Assembly (NCBI GenBank): GCA_028292185.1
Contig: JAQGMT010000221.1
Location: 1-18,078, forward strand
DNA: 18,078 bases
Direction of reading: 5' to 3'
From: Ramlibacter sp.
GTDB taxonomy: Bacteria > Pseudomonadota > Gammaproteobacteria > Burkholderiales > Burkholderiaceae_C
The translations under genes were made by a program, and so were the position numbers. This document shows positions 1-6,803 of the stretch, one piece after another. Below the pieces are notes generated by a model. The model was not told the origin of the DNA. It saw nothing but the letters and a program-made list of their open reading frames with translations, and made no database searches. Positions within the stretch are counted from its first letter, which is position 1; the number at the start of each line of letters is the position of its first letter.

Positions 1-178
1 CAGGCGCGTTGGCGATCGCCGTCGGGTTTTCATAGCCCCGAATCTCCTGAACCTTCAAGATCTCGATGGCATAGCTCTCCGCGCCGAGCCGAAAGGTCAG
101 GAATTCGCTGGCCGCCTCCGCAGCGGAAGCTGCTGCGGAAGTGCGGTGCCCGCTCTGTTGATCCAATGGCGGTGGCAT
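1..178 (-). CDS. cheW: CheW-type chemotaxis coupling protein (partial, N-terminus only)
   Basis: Only the first 59 codons are in the window; the gene continues past the left edge. After an Ala/Ser-rich leader of about 24 residues comes FLTFRLGAESYAIEILKVQE, the typical first strand pair of a CheW domain, followed by IRGYENPTAI. CheW proteins bridge chemoreceptors and CheA in the cytoplasmic signalling array. The ATG at 178 is preceded by GAGGAG at 185-190 with good spacing, which fixes the start. It lies 142 bp downstream of cheA on the same strand; that gap is AT-rich, so cheW may have its own promoter in addition to read-through. The domain assignment is secure although short. Whether the rest is intact cannot be seen. 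Confidence 0.85.
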   Translation of the reverse strand, partial: MPPPLDQQSGHRTSAAASAAEAASEFLTFRLGAESYAIEILKVQEIRGYENPTAIANAP

Positions 179-320
179 CTCAATCTCCTCGTGTTTTCAG
201 CAAATGGCGTATTGCAGAGAGTGGCTCGCAATTATTTTTGTTGCAATAGTCGTATTTGGTTACAAATAGCATTCTAGTGTCTTTCGCGGCTTTTCGGCGG
301 TGTTTGTTGCTTCCTGGCCC
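179..320 (-). promoter_or_regulatory. AT-rich intergenic region between cheA and cheW, likely cheW promoter
   Basis: This 142 bp gap is clearly more AT-rich than the flanking genes. Read on the minus strand it contains TAGAAT (a five-of-six match to a -10 box), then TGTAACCAAAT (plus-strand positions 254-264). The same 11-mer recurs just upstream of the first kinase gene at 6231-6241. No convincing -35 box or terminator was found. The role as a cheW promoter is inferred from position and composition. Confidence 0.4.
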
Positions 321-2432
321 TCAGAGGACCAGCGCACCTTCTCGTCCCGACACCCGGACCAGCTGGCCCACGTCCAGGATGAGGGCCACGGAGCCGTCGT
401 CCATCACGGTCGCGCCGGACAAGCCGGGCACCCTGCGGAAGTTTTTTTCCAGGCTCTTGACCACGATCTGCTGCTGGCCCACCAGCTCATCGACGATGAC
501 CGCTGCATTGCAGCCGTCGGTCTCCACCACCACGGCGATCCCACCCGGGCGCGCGGAGGGCACGCATGGCGGAAACAGCTCAGCCAGCCGAAGCACCGGA
601 AGGTAATCGTCACGCACCCGCAAGGTGTCTCCGCGCCCAGGCAGCGTGTGGAAATCAGAGGCTTCGACACTGCGCGACTCGACCACGCACGCCAGCGGCA
701 GCGCATAGGTTTCGCCGCCGATCGCGATCGTCATTGCCTCCATGATGGCCAGCGTGAGAGGAACACTGACCGTCACCTTGACCCCGCGCCCTGCCGCGGA
801 CAGCAGCTCGATGGTGCCGCCCAGCGACTGGATGTTGCGCTTGACGACGTCCATGCCGACGCCCCGCCCGGACAGATCGGTGACTTCGGCCGCCGTGCTG
901 AAGCCGGCATCGAATACCAGCTGCCAAACCTCGGCGTCTGGCGCATCCGGCGCGATTCGCATGCCGCGCTCGGCGGCCCGCGCAAGAATCCGCTTGCGGT
1001 CCAGCCCACGCCCGTCGTCGCTGACTTCGATCACGATGTTGCCGCCCCGCTGGCTGGCGCGCAGGCTGACGGTGCCCACGGGCGGCTTGCCCGCGGCGAT
1101 GCGCTCCTGCGCCGTTTCCAGGCCGTGGTCGATCGCATTGCGCACCAGGTGCGTCAGCGGATCCGAAATCTTTTCGATCAGCCCGCGATCGAGTTCGGTG
1201 CCTTCGCCCGAAACCTTCAACTCGACCCGTTTGTCCAGGCGCGCGGAAAGCTCGCGGACCATCCGCGGAAATCGCGCCAGCACGTTGGAGATGGGCAGCA
1301 TCCGGATCGCCAGCACCGCTTCCTGCAGATTGCGCGTGTGCCGGCAAAGATCGGCCAGTCCTGACATTCCGGCCTGCGCGCCAGTGCCTGCGCCGTCCGC
1401 CGCGCCTTCGCGGGCGAGCATGGCCTCGGTGATCACCAGTTCGCCGACGAGGTTCACCAGCAGATCGATCTTCTCAGTGGCCACGCGGATGAAGGCCGCC
1501 TCGGAGGCGCCTGCGCCGGGCAACAGCTCGCTGCTGGCCGTCGCGGCGACGCTGGCAGCCACTGCCCCGGTTTGCCCCACCGCGGCGGGCTCCTGCTTGC
1601 TTGCGGCTCGCGGCGCGTGCCCGCGCAGGCGGAACTCGGCGGGGTCGACAAAGAACTCGTCGGCTTCGTAGGCGATGCCGGGGCTTGGCGCCGCGCCTTG
1701 CGCTGTGCGGCCTGGAACCGCGCTTACATTCGCTGCGGCCGCCGTCGCCAGCTGCTCGATGGCGATCAGCTCCGGCGGTACCACCAGGGACAGCACGCTG
1801 TGCAAATCAGCAGCGGCGCCTTGCAAGGACAGATCGAATGCCACGGCGCCGCCGGGCTGGTTGTCGAGGGACAGATTCCCGAGTTCTCCCATTTCGCCCA
1901 GGCCTTGCAGCATCATGTCGAGCTCGGACTGCTCGATGGGCGCGGAGAGCGGCCCGAGGCGAACCTTGAAGCTGCGTGTCACGGCGCCTGCGACGGCGCC
2001 CGGCGCATCGGCCGCAGGCAGAGCCACCTGTTCGCGCAGCAATGCGCACACCGGCCCGCTGTCGGGCGCTGGGGCCAGCAGACCCTGATGATTCAGCGCC
2101 TGCAAGCGCAGCATGTCGCCCGCCTTGAGCATCGCATCGACATCGCCCTTGTTCGCCGGCCTTTCGCCTTTGCGCAGCAGGTCGAGCAAGCTCTCCTGCA
2201 AGTGAGTGAGGGCGGCCATGTCGTCGCACCCCAGCATCGCCGCGCTGCCCTTGATCGAATGGACGGCGCGAAAGATCGCGTTCAGGTCATCCGGGTAAGG
2301 CGCCTCGGTATCCAGCCGCAGCAAGATCGCTTCCACATTCGCCAGGTGCTCCTGCGTCTCCGCGAAGAAAACCTCGCGGAACGCGCCCAGGTCCCCGAGC
2401 GCGCCTGTGAGCTGTGATGCGTTGGCGTTCAT
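321..2432 (-). CDS. cheA: Chemotaxis histidine kinase CheA
   Basis: A 703-residue cytoplasmic histidine kinase that autophosphorylates on an Hpt histidine and passes phosphate to response regulators. The Hpt domain spans about residues 15-115, with phospho-acceptor His58 in AVHSIKGSAAMLG. A divergent domain at 153-231 and an Ala/Pro-rich linker follow. The dimerisation helices are at about 315-378. The ATPase domain shows the N box LVRNAIDHG (429-437), the G1 box DDGRG (472-476) and the G2 box GRGVGM (522-527). The C-terminal CheW-like regulatory domain runs from about 563 to 700 and contains IVDELVGQQQIVVKSL. There is no C-terminal receiver domain. The ATG at 2432 lies 2 nt after the cheY stop, so translation is probably coupled; the Shine-Dalgarno is weak. 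It is the fifth gene of the kinase/che operon, and its partners CheY and CheW are adjacent. Confidence 0.95.
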   Translation of the reverse strand: MNANASQLTGALGDLGAFREVFFAETQEHLANVEAILLRLDTEAPYPDDLNAIFRAVHSIKGSAAMLGCDDMAALTHLQESLLDLLRKGERPANKGDVDAMLKAGDMLRLQALNHQGLLAPAPDSGPVCALLREQVALPAADAPGAVAGAVTRSFKVRLGPLSAPIEQSELDMMLQGLGEMGELGNLSLDNQPGGAVAFDLSLQGAAADLHSVLSLVVPPELIAIEQLATAAAANVSAVPGRTAQGAAPSPGIAYEADEFFVDPAEFRLRGHAPRAASKQEPAAVGQTGAVAASVAATASSELLPGAGASEAAFIRVATEKIDLLVNLVGELVITEAMLAREGAADGAGTGAQAGMSGLADLCRHTRNLQEAVLAIRMLPISNVLARFPRMVRELSARLDKRVELKVSGEGTELDRGLIEKISDPLTHLVRNAIDHGLETAQERIAAGKPPVGTVSLRASQRGGNIVIEVSDDGRGLDRKRILARAAERGMRIAPDAPDAEVWQLVFDAGFSTAAEVTDLSGRGVGMDVVKRNIQSLGGTIELLSAAGRGVKVTVSVPLTLAIMEAMTIAIGGETYALPLACVVESRSVEASDFHTLPGRGDTLRVRDDYLPVLRLAELFPPCVPSARPGGIAVVVETDGCNAAVIVDELVGQQQIVVKSLEKNFRRVPGLSGATVMDDGSVALILDVGQLVRVSGREGALVL

Positions 2433-2434
2433 TG

Positions 2435-2797
2435 CTAGATGAAGGTGCCGACGATTTCGAGCATGCGGTCGGGGTTGAATGGTTTGGCCATCCAGCCTGT
2501 CGCGCCGGCGTCACGGCCTCTTTGCTTGAGCTCGGGGCTGGCTTCGGTCGACAAGACCAGCAAGGCCACCGGGTCGTAGTCGGGCAACGCCCGCAACTCG
2601 CGCACCAGCGTGACGCCGTCCATGCGGGGCATGTTGTGGTCGGTGACCACCAGGTCGAAGACCCGCGTCTTGGCCAGTTCGAGCGCCTCCATGCCATCTT
2701 CGGCCTCGGCCACGTCATAACCGGCGCCTTCGAGCACCGCGGCGACCATCTTGCGCATCGAGCGGGTATCGTCCACGACCAGAATCGATTTCTTCAT
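2435..2797 (-). CDS. cheY: CheY-like single-domain response regulator
   Basis: A 120-residue stand-alone receiver domain with the full set of receiver residues: the acidic pair in VVDDTRSMRKM, the phospho-acceptor Asp in VVTDHNMPRMDG, the switch Ser/Thr in LVLSTEA and the Lys in MAKPFNP. It has no output domain, so it should act by protein-protein contact after phosphorylation by the adjacent CheA, as CheY does at a flagellar or pilus motor. The ATG at 2797 is preceded by AAAGGGTG at a suitable distance. The longer reading frame upstream runs into the preceding gene and is not used. It starts 5 nt after the preceding regulator stops. The motor target cannot be told from this window. Confidence 0.92.
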   Translation of the reverse strand: MKKSILVVDDTRSMRKMVAAVLEGAGYDVAEAEDGMEALELAKTRVFDLVVTDHNMPRMDGVTLVRELRALPDYDPVALLVLSTEASPELKQRGRDAGATGWMAKPFNPDRMLEIVGTFI

Positions 2798-2802
2798 GTG
2801 TT

Positions 2803-3675
2803 TCACCCTTTGCGCTGCTTGTGTTCGCGCTTGCGGCTGCTGGGAAGGAACTTGGCGATCACCTCCAGCAGACGGTCTTCGTCGAGCGGCTTGGTCAGGT
2901 ACTCGTCGCACCCCGCCAGCGAACCCCGCAGCTTGTCGAAGGGCGAATTGCGGCTGGTCAGCATGACCACCGCGGTCTTCTTGATCGCCTCCTTGTTCGA
3001 CTTGATCAGCTTGCAGACCTGGTAACCATCGATACCGGGCAGCACCACATCCAGGAAGACACAGGTGTACTCATGTGATCCGGTCAGGGCCACCGCTTCT
3101 TCCCCGGTTTCGGCGTAGTCCACTTCAAAGCCGAAGGGCGCCAGCTTGGCCTTCATGAACAGGCGCACGGTCGCGTTGTCGTCCACCACCAGCACGGTGT
3201 CGCCGAGCGCCCGTTTCCTCGCCGACTCCGAAGACACCGGCGCGCCGGCGTCGGAACGCGCACCCCCGCCCGGCCGGCTGCGGCTGAACGGCAGCGAGCC
3301 GTTTGGCGCGCTGCTCTCCAGCGAGTCGCCCAGCATCAGGTCTGGTTCGAGGTCCGCCGCCGTGTCTTCCAGTGCTTGCAGCAGCCTGGCCCACTGGAGC
3401 GGACGCGCAAGCACGATGGTGCCCGGCTTCGCTTGCACAGTCCCGACCAGCACAGCGCGTAGATCAGCGCGCTTGCTCAGGGCGTGAAATTCAGCGAGGG
3501 AATCGGGGCTGTCGGCGTCGACCAGGTACATGTCGGCGGAAGCGCCGGCCGCCGGATCGTATTGGACGAAGCCGGGGTCACGCCGTGCAGCCAGCGCGAA
3601 GATGCTCGACAGCATGGACCGCTCGACCGGGTTGAACCCGATCACGTCCACCAGAAATGGTTTGTTCAGACTCAC
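2803..3675 (-). CDS. Two-part response regulator with C-terminal PilG-like receiver domain
   Basis: A 290-residue protein. The C-terminal half (about 158-278) is a complete receiver domain: acidic pair Asp165-Asp166 in VLVVDDNATVR, phospho-acceptor Asp209 in FLDVVLPGIDGYQVC, Thr240 in VVMLTSR and Lys262 in YLTKPL. The run CKLIKSNKEAIKKT and the segment FDKLRGSLAGCDEYLTKP resemble PilG of type IV pilus chemosensory systems. The N-terminal 105 residues (PFLVDVIGFNPVERSM to PLQWARLLQAL) look like a degenerate receiver fold without the phosphorylation residues. A low-complexity linker joins them. The start is uncertain: GTG at 3675 is chosen because AGGTG lies 6 nt upstream, while in-frame TTG 3681 and GTG 3684 are alternatives. 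The upstream kinase stop lies 2 nt before the chosen start, so translation is likely coupled. Confidence 0.85.
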   Translation of the reverse strand: MSLNKPFLVDVIGFNPVERSMLSSIFALAARRDPGFVQYDPAAGASADMYLVDADSPDSLAEFHALSKRADLRAVLVGTVQAKPGTIVLARPLQWARLLQALEDTAADLEPDLMLGDSLESSAPNGSLPFSRSRPGGGARSDAGAPVSSESARKRALGDTVLVVDDNATVRLFMKAKLAPFGFEVDYAETGEEAVALTGSHEYTCVFLDVVLPGIDGYQVCKLIKSNKEAIKKTAVVMLTSRNSPFDKLRGSLAGCDEYLTKPLDEDRLLEVIAKFLPSSRKREHKQRKG

Positions 3676-3677
3676 GG

Positions 3678-4610
3678 TCAACACCTGTTCGCAATTGCGC
3701 CGGTCGCGCTGTTTTCCGGTACATCCGGATGCTCGATGAGGTCGATTTGATGCAGCACGGCAGCGCCATCGGCAAGCCTCAGGTGCGCCTCTTTTTCCAG
3801 CATTGCGTCCACAAGGGGCTGGAACCGCGCCAGCTCCGGCGGCAGCGCCGGGACAGCAGCCATCAGATGCTGGCACTGCAGTTCCATCGCGCTCGGGCCG
3901 GTGAAGGGCGGCACACCGCAAAGCATTTCGTAAAGCACCACGCCCAGGCTGTACACATCGGCAGCCGGCTGCGCGGCGGCGCCTTGCGTCTGCTCCGGCG
4001 CCGCGTAGCAAGGCGTGCCGATGACCGTGCCTTGCGATGCCACGCTGGTGGCCCCAACTCGGCAAGCCAGCCCGAAGTCGGCGAGCACCAGCTCGCCGCA
4101 GGAACGCAGCAGCAGGTTGGCGGGCTTGACGTCGCAGTGAACGAATCCGCCATCGTGCAGTTGCGACACGGCGACCACCGCCTGCCGCAGCAACGAGAGC
4201 GCTTCACGCGCAGCCAATCCCCGCCGGATCCAGCCGCCAAGATCGCCGCCTTCCACGTACTCCATGCTGATGTACGAATACTCACTCGCCATGGACTGGT
4301 CGAACACGCGGATCACGTGCTTGTTGCGGATCAACTGGGGAATCGCAAACTCCTGCGCGAACGAGGCGTGTCGCACCAGGTCGCCGGCATGGCCGGCATT
4401 CAGTATCTTGAGCACGACCTCGCCGTCGTGGCGCAGGTCGCGAGCCAGGTAGGCCGTGGACATCCGGCCTTGGCCGACGCGGCGCTGGACCTTGTAGCCT
4501 GGAATCCTTGGCAAGGCGCCGGCCGCCCTCTCGCGGCCGCGGGCGCGCGCCGCGCGCTGCGGCCGGATCTTCGGCTTGCGCCCAATTGAGCTCCCGCCTG
4601 CGACCGTCAT
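3678..4610 (-). CDS. Eukaryotic-type Ser/Thr protein kinase (second of two)
   Basis: A 310-residue soluble Hanks-type kinase. After a basic N-terminal stretch of about 36 residues the kinase domain shows a degenerate glycine loop GQGRMSTAY (46-54), ATP-binding Lys68 in VVLKIL, a candidate helix-C Glu87, catalytic loop HCDVKPANLLL (Asp160), DFG at 178-180 and APE at 204-206. The usual Arg before the catalytic Asp is Cys159, so it is a non-RD kinase and may not need activation-loop phosphorylation. There is no transmembrane segment or extracellular sensor domain. The ATG at 4610 overlaps the stop of the upstream kinase as ATGA, which indicates translational coupling. Its substrate is unknown; the neighbouring kinase and response regulators are the obvious candidates. 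Confidence 0.92.
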   Translation of the reverse strand: MTVAGGSSIGRKPKIRPQRAARARGRERAAGALPRIPGYKVQRRVGQGRMSTAYLARDLRHDGEVVLKILNAGHAGDLVRHASFAQEFAIPQLIRNKHVIRVFDQSMASEYSYISMEYVEGGDLGGWIRRGLAAREALSLLRQAVVAVSQLHDGGFVHCDVKPANLLLRSCGELVLADFGLACRVGATSVASQGTVIGTPCYAAPEQTQGAAAQPAADVYSLGVVLYEMLCGVPPFTGPSAMELQCQHLMAAVPALPPELARFQPLVDAMLEKEAHLRLADGAAVLHQIDLIEHPDVPENSATGAIANRC

Positions 4611-6187
4611 GGCGCTGTCGCCTGTAAATCGTCCAGCAGTGCCTGAGCGGACGGGTAGCGGCAATCGTGCTTCTTCGCCATCATTCGCGCGAGCACCGGC
4701 TGCAGCCGCTCGTGCGGGGACGGCAAGCGCGGCACCGGCGCGTGGATGTGCATATTCAGCAACTCGCGCACCGAGCGGGCCCGGTACGGCTTCTGGCCGG
4801 CGAGCATCTCGTAAGCCATCACGCCCAGGCTGTAGATGTCGCAACGCGCGTCCACCGCCTGCCCCAGAGCCTGTTCGGGGCTGAGGTAATACGGCGTGCC
4901 CACGATGTCGCCGTTGCCCGTGTCCGTGATCAGCATGGAGACTTGCTTGGCGACGCCGAAGTCAGCCAGCGCCAGGCTGCCGTCCCTGCGCAACATCATG
5001 TTCTCGGGCTTGAGATCGCGATGCACGATCCCGACCGCGTGGATGGCCGCGAGCCCGGCGGCCGCCTGCTTCAGGTAATCGAGCGCCGTGGCCGAGTCGA
5101 GCGGTTTTTCAAGGCGCGCGCGCAGGTCCCCGCAGGGAAAGTATTCCATCGCAATGTATGCATGCCCCACCGAGAAGTCCTGGCTGAAAATGCGCGCGAC
5201 GTTCGGATGGTTCACTTGCGCGAGCAAGGCGAATTCCTGGATGAAACGTTGCAAGCCATCGGCTTCGACGGCCTTGTCCAGGCGCATGACTTTCAATACC
5301 AATGGCGGCCCGCCGATCCCGTTGTCCGCCAGGAAAATGGAGGCCATGGCGCCTTCACCGATTTTTCGCAAGACCCGGTAGCCCTCCACGAGGAAGTGGC
5401 CGCCGGTGTGGATCGCTGCGTAGTCGCGTGCGATGGCGCTGCCCACCGCGCGCTGCGACCGCTGGTTCACGGCGAGCGCGTCACGCAGCGCGTCGAAGGT
5501 CTCCGGCGGCGTCTTTGATCCGCGGCCTGGCACCAGCCCGACAATTTCCACAATGTCGATGAAAGAGTCGTCGGGCAGGCCAAGCGAGCCGATCCGCCCT
5601 TTTTGCGTCCGGCCCGCCGCGGCGAGACTGGTGGGCGCCGACGTCGCGACGCTCCAGTGCAGGTCCGTTGCCGTGGTCTCGAGCAGCCTGGCCACTTCGA
5701 CCGCCTCGCCCCTGGCACGAACCATCCCCGTGCTGCTGTTCGCGCGGCGCGAGACTTGTCCGGCACCCAGGTGAACGCCGACGGCCAGCGATAGCGGCGG
5801 CACGTCCGCAGTGGCCAATCGGGCCGACACCTTCTTGGCGAGCAGAACTGATTCGTGGACGGCGACCACGGCTGCGTGAAGCGCTCGCTGCGCGTGGTCC
5901 GGCTTCTTGGATTCGCCGTCGTCCGTGAACACCGCCAGGATGGAATCCGGCCGGCGCTGGGCGATCTCGCCGCCCAGTGAAGTAACTGCGTCGGTCAACA
6001 TGCGGCGAACCTCGTTCACGAACGAGGCGGCTTCTTCGGCCGACATGGCCTGGCAGCAGGCTGCGAACTGGTTCAACCTGGCGAACAGAAAGGTGGCGAC
6101 CACGCTGGGCGTCGCTTCCTGGTCGTCTGCCGGGGCAAAGGCTTGGGACGAAGGGGCGAACTCGGAAACGCTGGGTCCAGAGCTCAT
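4607..6187 (-). CDS. Ser/Thr protein kinase with N-terminal degenerate nucleotide-cyclase-like domain
   Basis: A 526-residue soluble protein. Residues about 28-172 resemble a class III nucleotide cyclase domain (ATFLFARLNQF, then PDSILAVF, then GEAVEVARLLE). However, the first metal-binding Asp position is Arg37 and the transition-state Asn position is Glu164, so it is probably a catalytically dead sensor or dimerisation module. The kinase domain (about 270-525) is complete: GEGAMASIF loop (277-285), Lys299, HRDLKPEN (389-396), DFG (409-411) and SPE (436-438). It is an RD kinase. The ATG at 6187 has GAGGT 6 nt upstream. Longer frames starting at 6253 or 6232 begin inside or at the predicted promoter and lack a ribosome binding site. 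First gene of the signalling operon; its stop overlaps the start of the next kinase. Confidence 0.92.
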   Translation of the reverse strand: MSSGPSVSEFAPSSQAFAPADDQEATPSVVATFLFARLNQFAACCQAMSAEEAASFVNEVRRMLTDAVTSLGGEIAQRRPDSILAVFTDDGESKKPDHAQRALHAAVVAVHESVLLAKKVSARLATADVPPLSLAVGVHLGAGQVSRRANSSTGMVRARGEAVEVARLLETTATDLHWSVATSAPTSLAAAGRTQKGRIGSLGLPDDSFIDIVEIVGLVPGRGSKTPPETFDALRDALAVNQRSQRAVGSAIARDYAAIHTGGHFLVEGYRVLRKIGEGAMASIFLADNGIGGPPLVLKVMRLDKAVEADGLQRFIQEFALLAQVNHPNVARIFSQDFSVGHAYIAMEYFPCGDLRARLEKPLDSATALDYLKQAAAGLAAIHAVGIVHRDLKPENMMLRRDGSLALADFGVAKQVSMLITDTGNGDIVGTPYYLSPEQALGQAVDARCDIYSLGVMAYEMLAGQKPYRARSVRELLNMHIHAPVPRLPSPHERLQPVLARMMAKKHDCRYPSAQALLDDLQATAP

Positions 6188-6235
6188 CTTTGACCTCGAA
6201 GGTAGCTGGCCGAGCCCGTCAGTTTGAATCATTTG

Positions 6236-6259
6236 GTTACAGTGTACGCACACCGTAAC
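6236..6259. promoter_or_regulatory. Operator-like 24 bp dyad overlapping the -10 box and spacer
   Basis: The arms GTTACaGTG and CACcGTAAC form an inverted repeat in which 10 of 12 positions pair across the full 24 bp. It covers the -10 hexamer and most of the spacer of the kinase operon promoter, a position typical of a repressor operator. No transcription factor gene lies nearby to suggest the ligand. The dyad is seen directly; its regulatory role is inferred. Confidence 0.45.
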
Positions 6260-6269
6260 GATTTTGCAA
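6241..6269 (-). promoter_or_regulatory. Sigma70-type promoter of the kinase/che operon
   Basis: On the minus strand TTGCAA (6269-6264) and TACACT (6246-6241) are separated by exactly 17 bp. These match the -35 and -10 consensus at four of six positions each. Transcription would start near 6234, giving a leader of about 47 nt before the ATG at 6187. The location directly upstream of the first operon gene supports the call. Confidence 0.6.
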
Positions 6270-6320
6270 GCCCTTCAGCATCCCACGGACCGCCGAGGCG
6301 CAGAAATACATCCGGGCATG

Positions 6321-6348
6321 AAAAAAGCCGCCCGGAGGCGGCTTTTTT
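6321..6348. terminator. Perfect bidirectional intrinsic terminator
   Basis: Six A, stem GCCGCC, loop CGGA, stem GGCGGC, then six T. The structure is symmetrical and reads as a rho-independent terminator on either strand. It lies 16 nt past the stop of the minus-strand lipoprotein gene (6365-6649) and upstream of the kinase operon promoter, so it isolates the two transcription units. Confidence 0.9.
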
Positions 6349-6364
6349 GCAATGCCCGACCTGA

Positions 6365-6649
6365 TTACTTCGGAGCGCTGCCCGCTGAACCAGCCGGCGC
6401 GGCGGTTGACGACGTACCAGCCGCAGTTGCAGCGTTGGTTGCGGACGCGGAAGCAGCGCCGGCAGCAGCGGACGCTGCACCTGCGGCTGCGGAAGCAGCG
6501 CCGGCGGCAGCATCGGCCGCGGGAGCGGGAGCCGGTGCCGGAGCCGCGGCAGGTGCCGGAGCGGGCGCCGGTGCCGGCTCTTCCTTCTTGCCGCAAGCGG
6601 CCAGTGCTGCCGCCGCAATCAGGGTTGCCAGTAAGAGCGATTTCTTCAT
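6365..6649 (-). CDS. Small Ala/Pro-rich lipoprotein
   Basis: A 94-residue protein with a lipoprotein signal: MKKSLLLATL, a hydrophobic stretch and the lipobox LAAC with Cys19. The mature part starts CGKKEE and is otherwise almost entirely Ala, Pro, Gly and Ser: a Pro-Ala repeat region, then three near-identical seven-residue units of the type AAAGAAS. No folded domain is apparent, so it may be a flexible envelope spacer. The ATG at 6649 has AAGGA 8-9 nt upstream, which settles the start over the longer frame. It has its own promoter and terminator and is monocistronic. Similar short lipoproteins are common in this bacterial family, but no function is known to me. Confidence 0.8.
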   Translation of the reverse strand: MKKSLLLATLIAAAALAACGKKEEPAPAPAPAPAAAPAPAPAPAADAAAGAASAAAGAASAAAGAASASATNAATAAGTSSTAAPAGSAGSAPK

Positions 6650-6721
6650 TTCAAATTTCCTTTTATGAGACAGAGAGAAAACAGTTTGCGGTGCCAGTGC
6701 CGCCGGGGGGCCGCGTTGACC

Positions 6722-6751
6722 GAGTAGCGGGGACTGGTCGTCCAACTACTC
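6722..6751 (-). other. Stem-loop at the 5' end of the lipoprotein leader
   Basis: On the minus strand GAGTAG pairs with CTACTC and, inside that, GGAC pairs with GTCC around a five-base loop. The two stems are separated by a small internal loop. With the predicted start near 6753, this hairpin would form the extreme 5' end of a leader of about 104 nt. Such structures can stabilise mRNA, but no function is shown here. Confidence 0.4.
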
Positions 6752-6759
6752 AACCCGAA

Positions 6760-6765
6760 ATTATA
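6760..6765 (-). promoter_or_regulatory. Candidate -10 box for the small lipoprotein gene
   Basis: A perfect TATAAT on the minus strand, about 110 bp upstream of the ATG at 6649. No good -35 box is seen at the expected spacing, so either an activator is needed or the match is fortuitous. Confidence 0.4.
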
Positions 6766-6803
6766 GGCCGACTGTGGCCACGAACGCCACCGGGCAAGGC
6801 CGT

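Noticed and set aside
300..1671. Long plus-strand open frames (300-1364 and 742-1671) opposite cheA
   Set aside because: Both are antisense to an intact CheA with all catalytic boxes; their translations are low-information Arg/Ala/Ser-rich sequence.
6188..6253. Longer N-terminus (start at 6253 or 6232) for the cyclase-like kinase
   Set aside because: These starts fall at or upstream of the predicted promoter and transcription start, and they lack a ribosome binding site. The ATG at 6187 has GAGGT at proper spacing.
6425..6590. GC-rich repetitive DNA as a possible CRISPR or satellite repeat
   Set aside because: The repetition is codon-level (Ala and Pro codons) inside the lipoprotein gene; there are no regular spacers or palindromic repeats.
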